This document shows positions 59,946 to 64,000 of a DNA stretch of 64,000 nt, piece after piece; positions within the stretch are counted from its first letter, which is position 1, and the number at the start of each line of letters is the position of its first letter. This DNA is from Elephas maximus indicus. Taxonomy: Eukaryota; Chordata; Mammalia; Proboscidea; Elephantidae. The notes under the pieces are model-generated. The model saw nothing but the letters and a program-made list of their open reading frames with translations. It was not told where the DNA came from and ran no database searches. Location of the stretch: contig NC_064819.1 in the NCBI RefSeq assembly GCF_024166365.1, forward strand, positions 209,089,293 to 209,153,292. Reading direction: 5' to 3'. Position numbers and translations under genes: made by a program.

Positions 59946-62601
59946 TTAAGGTTGTAGTTAGATTTGGTTCATGTCAATATGTTCTTCAAGGGGATCGGAG
60001 AAATGTCTGTCTCCTTCCACTTCTGCTGAGCTGCCCCCATCTTGAAGGCTCCATTTTGAGATGTGATAGAAATAGAAGAAGTCTCGTCTCTAATGTTTTC
60101 CATGTTTGGTCCAGGGCATATTTATAGATGGGAAGGGTCAAGCTTCACCGATGTTCCAGAGACATAGCCCTTGACATTGTCTGCTGAAAAGATGTGCTGT
60201 ACAAAAAATGTGCAGCTAGAAACTGTGCTCAAATGCCATTTGCTGGAGGCGTGAAGACAGTCTTTCTTTCAGACCCTGGCTAAGCATTTGTTATCTGGAA
60301 ACCCAGATAATAAATTTCAAACCACTGCCTCATGACAGCTCTTCAAATATTTGAAAATCATATGGCCATTTTTTCTTCAATTGTTCCTCATATGACAAAC
60401 TCTAATCCTTTCCTCAACCTGGTTCTCTGCTTTTGGTGTATCCATGTTCCTCCTACATACTGGCAGTAAGATTCTGAACTGAGCATAATATACTGGGTAG
60501 AGTGAGACCAGAGCAGAGAGCAGTGTAACCTTCTCCAGGCGCTGTGCTTCTTCTGAACACAGCCAAGATTTCTTCCTCTTCTTGGCAGCCATGTAATTCT
60601 TGACTCTGACTGTGCTGTACTGTGTTAGTAGGCAATGGAAGAAGGAAGGCATAAATAAAACACATACCACAAATACCTTGTGAAAAATTATAGGTATGAC
60701 CACTCTAGGCTCTCCTTGTATTTACTTCTTTGTTTTGCCATGTATTTCAAGAAATATTCCTTGTTGTTGCCTTCTTCTTCTTCTAGTTCTACTCCTTCTG
60801 CTCCTGCTCCTCCTCCTTCTTCTTCCTCCTCTCCTGCTTTTCCTCTTTGTACACTTCCCTTCCCCCTCCCCTTTTTCTTCTCTTTATCATTTACTCTTTC
60901 TCTCCACACTATTGTGTATTGTATGTGGGGTATGCTTGTGGGTTCGCTTTACAATTTAGTCCATAGATGCATTATATCACGGTGGGATTATATCATCATT
61001 GGAGGAGGAATGAATATCACCCAGAGATCTTAGATTTAGAGATGAATGTAGAAAGTATTGAGATTTGGGGTCATTTCTGTTTGGCGGATGAGTACATTTT
61101 TGGCTATATAATGGATCATTGTGTTATGTTACATAAGAACACTTATTGTGACATATAACTGAAGAAAGAATGGTGCATATAGATATTAGGAAGCCAAAGT
61201 GGTGAACTGCAGTGAACTCTTGCATTTTTGCTGACTGCCTAGCATTCAACCTTCTTCACTATTTTAAACCTCATTCACTAGTGAATAAGTATTGATGAAT
61301 GACGAGGTTCTTCCTACCCCTACAAAAGGCAAAGGGGGAAATGCATTCCATTTCCAACTGGTTGGCAGCAAGGATGGGAGTGCATGACCGAGCCTTGTCC
61401 AATTACACTCCTAACTGGAAATTTGAATATAGAGAGTTGTGGAATGATGCAGCATAATCTTAATCAGAGTATTTCTGGGTCAAGACTCTTCTGATTAGAC
61501 TTCCTGATGCCTTACCATTTTCTTAACCTGATTCTCCATATTTCTTAGATTCAGCAGGCTAACTGTAAATTCATTTTCAGTGTAAATATGCCAGAATCAG
61601 TTTCTCTTGTTTGTAACAAGATCCCTGAATGGAACAGTATACAAAGCATGCATCACAGAGCTTTGTAGATGTATATTAAATATTAATTTATTTTCCTCTT
61701 TTCCTTTCCCAAATGCATTTTCAACCCTTTAGAGACCCATTTTTCTTCACTCACCCTCTTTAAAAGAGCGCTCAGTACACTGCCTTATACAAAGAAAGCA
61801 ATCAATATTGCCTCTTGTCCAAACTATACATTTAGTAAAGAGGAATTCATCATTAATCCTCCAGATTCTAGACTGCATGGATGAAAATATTAAAAAGCAC
61901 TGCCAAACAAATTGAAAACAGAATTGGTGGCATAGTTATGGCTAGCTCCTACGGTTCTAAACATTTATAATGCTTAGTTGGTGGGGAGAGTCAAATCAAA
62001 TATATTTCTTCTTACCTAACAAACAGTATGGAAATCTTTCGTGAAATATTTTTTATCAAAGAATGTCTTTGATAAAAAATGGGAAAAAATGTTAAGTTGT
62101 GGTAAAACTTTTTTTTTTTTTTTTTACCTTAACGATGCCTTTAAAAATTGGTTCCTCTCTTTCCTTACAAATCTTAGCAATTAGAAACCATCTTAGAGGC
62201 TGCTTACCACAGAGTGGTTTCGGAAGTCCTTTCTCTGGAGGTGACATTTTACAAGGAAACCAAAAAAGATTTGGTCATTTAAAGAACCAGGGCAGAGTGA
62301 CCCAGGCAAGGATGAATAGGTGCACCCCTGGCACTCCTTTGCTTGGCTCACAGCCTTCTTTTTCTCCTTCCTCACCTGAACTCTATGCTGCCTCAAACTT
62401 TGCTCTTGGTTAGACAGGGGAAACTGCTAATCTCTTTGAAGCGAAAACATTGTTCTTTAAAGATGGGCTGCTTCCCACAGATTGTCTTTTACATCTCACA
62501 GTCTCAGGATGAAATATTTGCATCTAAGTTGTGCCAGCCATGCCCAGAGCTATCCCAAAGGGAATGATTATGTTCTTGACTTTGGTGTCACTAAAGTGAT
62601 A
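59946..62601. other. Intergenic stretch, no gene recognised
   Basis: Contains a CTT/CTC-rich pyrimidine microsatellite at 60763-60860, whose translations give poly-Ser, poly-Leu or poly-Glu open frames. A T run lies at 62109-62126. No other feature is supported. Confidence 0.5.
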
Positions 62602-62606
62602 CCTCC

Positions 62607-63085
62607 TGTGAGGTTAATTTTATGTGTCAACTTGGCTAGGCTATAGTGTCCAGTTGTTTGGTCAAACACCAGTCTAGATGCTGTTACCAAGTAGTTACAT
62701 GTGGTTAAATCAGTTGGCCTTAAGTAAAGCAGATTACCCTCCATAATGTGGATGGGACTTATCCAGTCAGTTGAAGGCCTTAAGAGCAAAATGGGAGTTT
62801 TCCCTAGGGTGTGTTCTGCCTCTGGACTATAAATAGATATCTGGCCAGAACTCCTCAACTCTTCACTCTACCCATTGCCTGACCAGCAGCTTTTGGGACA
62901 CAAGACTTAAGTAATCTCCAGCCTGACCTACAGATGTTGGACCTGCCAGGACCCCAATCTCATGAGCCAATTTCTTAAAATCAATCAATCAATCTCTTTG
63001 TCTGAATATATACCTGTATCTACATCTATCTATCTGTCCATCTATCTATCTTACTGGTTCTGTTCCTCTAGAGAACCCTAAGACA
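62607..63085 (+). repeat. ERVL/MaLR-like solo LTR
   Basis: Begins TGTGAGGTTAATTTTATGTG and ends GAGAACCCTAAGACA. A TATA box, TATAAATA, lies at 62828-62835. A CTAT-type microsatellite lies at about 63023-63051. The 5-bp target duplication CCTCC is exact at 62602-62606 and 63086-63090. No viral coding sequence. Confidence 0.82.
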
Positions 63086-63090
63086 CCTCC

Positions 63091-64000
63091 CAAAAAAGAA
63101 AATATCTGTCCTAAATAAAATTCTCCTCCCACACTTCAAGCTATTAGAAGTATATTTCTGGCACTTTAAGTGTACTCATTCTATTTTTGCTTCTAATTAT
63201 GAAGGCTTCAAACCAACTGCAAAGCAACCAGCTACCTAGTGAACAATAGTTTTATTCATTAAAAGGGATATCTCTGTCTCTTTTTGTTGGCAAATTTTAT
63301 TATTATTGAACTAGAAAATAAAATGTTCTGTTTCAATACCAGACACTTGTCAGGTGTTATTACATTTGTAAGTACAAGTATACAATAATTGATAAAATCA
63401 TGGTTTAAATAACATTAGGCAACGAATTATTCTAGAGATGAGGCAAGACTCCTCTGGTCTCTGGAGGAGTTGGTCAACCCTGTACTGTCCTGCCTGTGTG
63501 TCATCAAGAATGTTGATTAACAACATGACCCCAGTGCTTTTTGAAATCTCGACGTCATCAGCTGCATATGTCATCAAGCTGGAGAAAATTAATTACAAAT
63601 GGGAAACAGTTCTGCTTGCTAAAATAGAGGCTTCAGCCTATCTCTGAGCCAAGCCATTCTTTTATTTTGGATAGAATGTCTTAAATGGGTAATTTGGTTA
63701 TACAAATGTAAATCAAGACTCATCACTCTTTGAAGGAAATCTGTAAGTGCACCTGGCTGCAGGAGGACGTAGAGGCAGAGTGTACTTTTTGGTGATATAA
63801 ACTATAATATGTCCTTCAGCTCAAGCCATACCTCTGAGACTTTGCTGTGTGTTTTTTTGCGGAGTGTCTGGGTCTATAAATTTACAGTCTACAGCCCATG
63901 AAACTGTTGTGTGACCTTGTGAAACTGCATATGTCCTTCCTTAAGTAGTAGTTGTTGTTATAAGTTTTTCACTCAGAAACACACTGAGCTGGAAGAACAT
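63091..64000. other. Stretch with no recognised feature
   Basis: AT-rich DNA to the window edge. The open frame at 63438-63647 has no family resemblance. Confidence 0.4.

Noticed and set aside
60680..61033. Open frames with poly-Ser, poly-Leu or poly-Glu at 60.7-61.0 kb
   Set aside because: They are translations of a CTT/CTC microsatellite in several frames.

Overview
The window is mammalian nuclear DNA, almost certainly afrotherian and most likely elephant or another paenungulate. The diagnosis rests on its repeats. Many copies of a tRNA-derived SINE of the AfroSINE type (GAGCCCTGGTGG... to ...GGAATCGACTCGACGGCA) occur beside many copies of an RTE-clade LINE whose 3' end (...CGCTATGAGTCGGAA..., then CACCTAACAACAAC) matches the SINE tail. 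Elephant-type L1 and ERVL/MaLR-like LTRs fill much of the rest. Species assignment is inference from repeat content.

The only functional gene recognised is TXLNB (beta-taxilin), on the minus strand at the left. Coding exon 3 lies at 580-671 and the first coding exon (exon 2) at 13371-13803. A probable non-coding exon 1 ends at a consensus donor at 16264. Later exons lie off the left edge. Intron 2 (12.7 kb) appears to be a GC-AG intron. The 47 kb to the right of exon 1 look intergenic and upstream of TXLNB.

Layout: 1-13 kb is TXLNB intron 2, holding a triple-nested LTR stack, a nearly complete RTE and several SINEs. 13-16.6 kb holds exons 2 and 1. 17-19 kb is an LTR carrying an RTE. 21-25 kb is an RTE carrying a 5'-truncated L1. 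26.8-37.6 kb is a full-length minus-strand L1 carrying a full-length RTE. 39-40 kb is an ATP6V1E1 processed pseudogene split by a SINE. 42-46 kb holds an LTR, a pogo-like transposase relic and a SINE. 46.5-51.4 kb is two degraded RTEs around an LTR. 55 kb holds an HMGN1 processed pseudogene. 56.6-59.8 kb is a second full-length RTE. 62.6-63.1 kb is a solo LTR.

The most informative biology is the parasite network. L1 and RTE insert into each other with clear target-site duplications. The SINEs carry the RTE 3' tail and, in the longer forms, also a piece of the RTE 5' end. One composite SINE has a tRNA-Gly-like head. I found no evidence for an undescribed cellular system. No RNA gene, CRISPR array or intact transposon ORF was found. 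Repeat family names come from recognition by eye and need a RepeatMasker run for confirmation.
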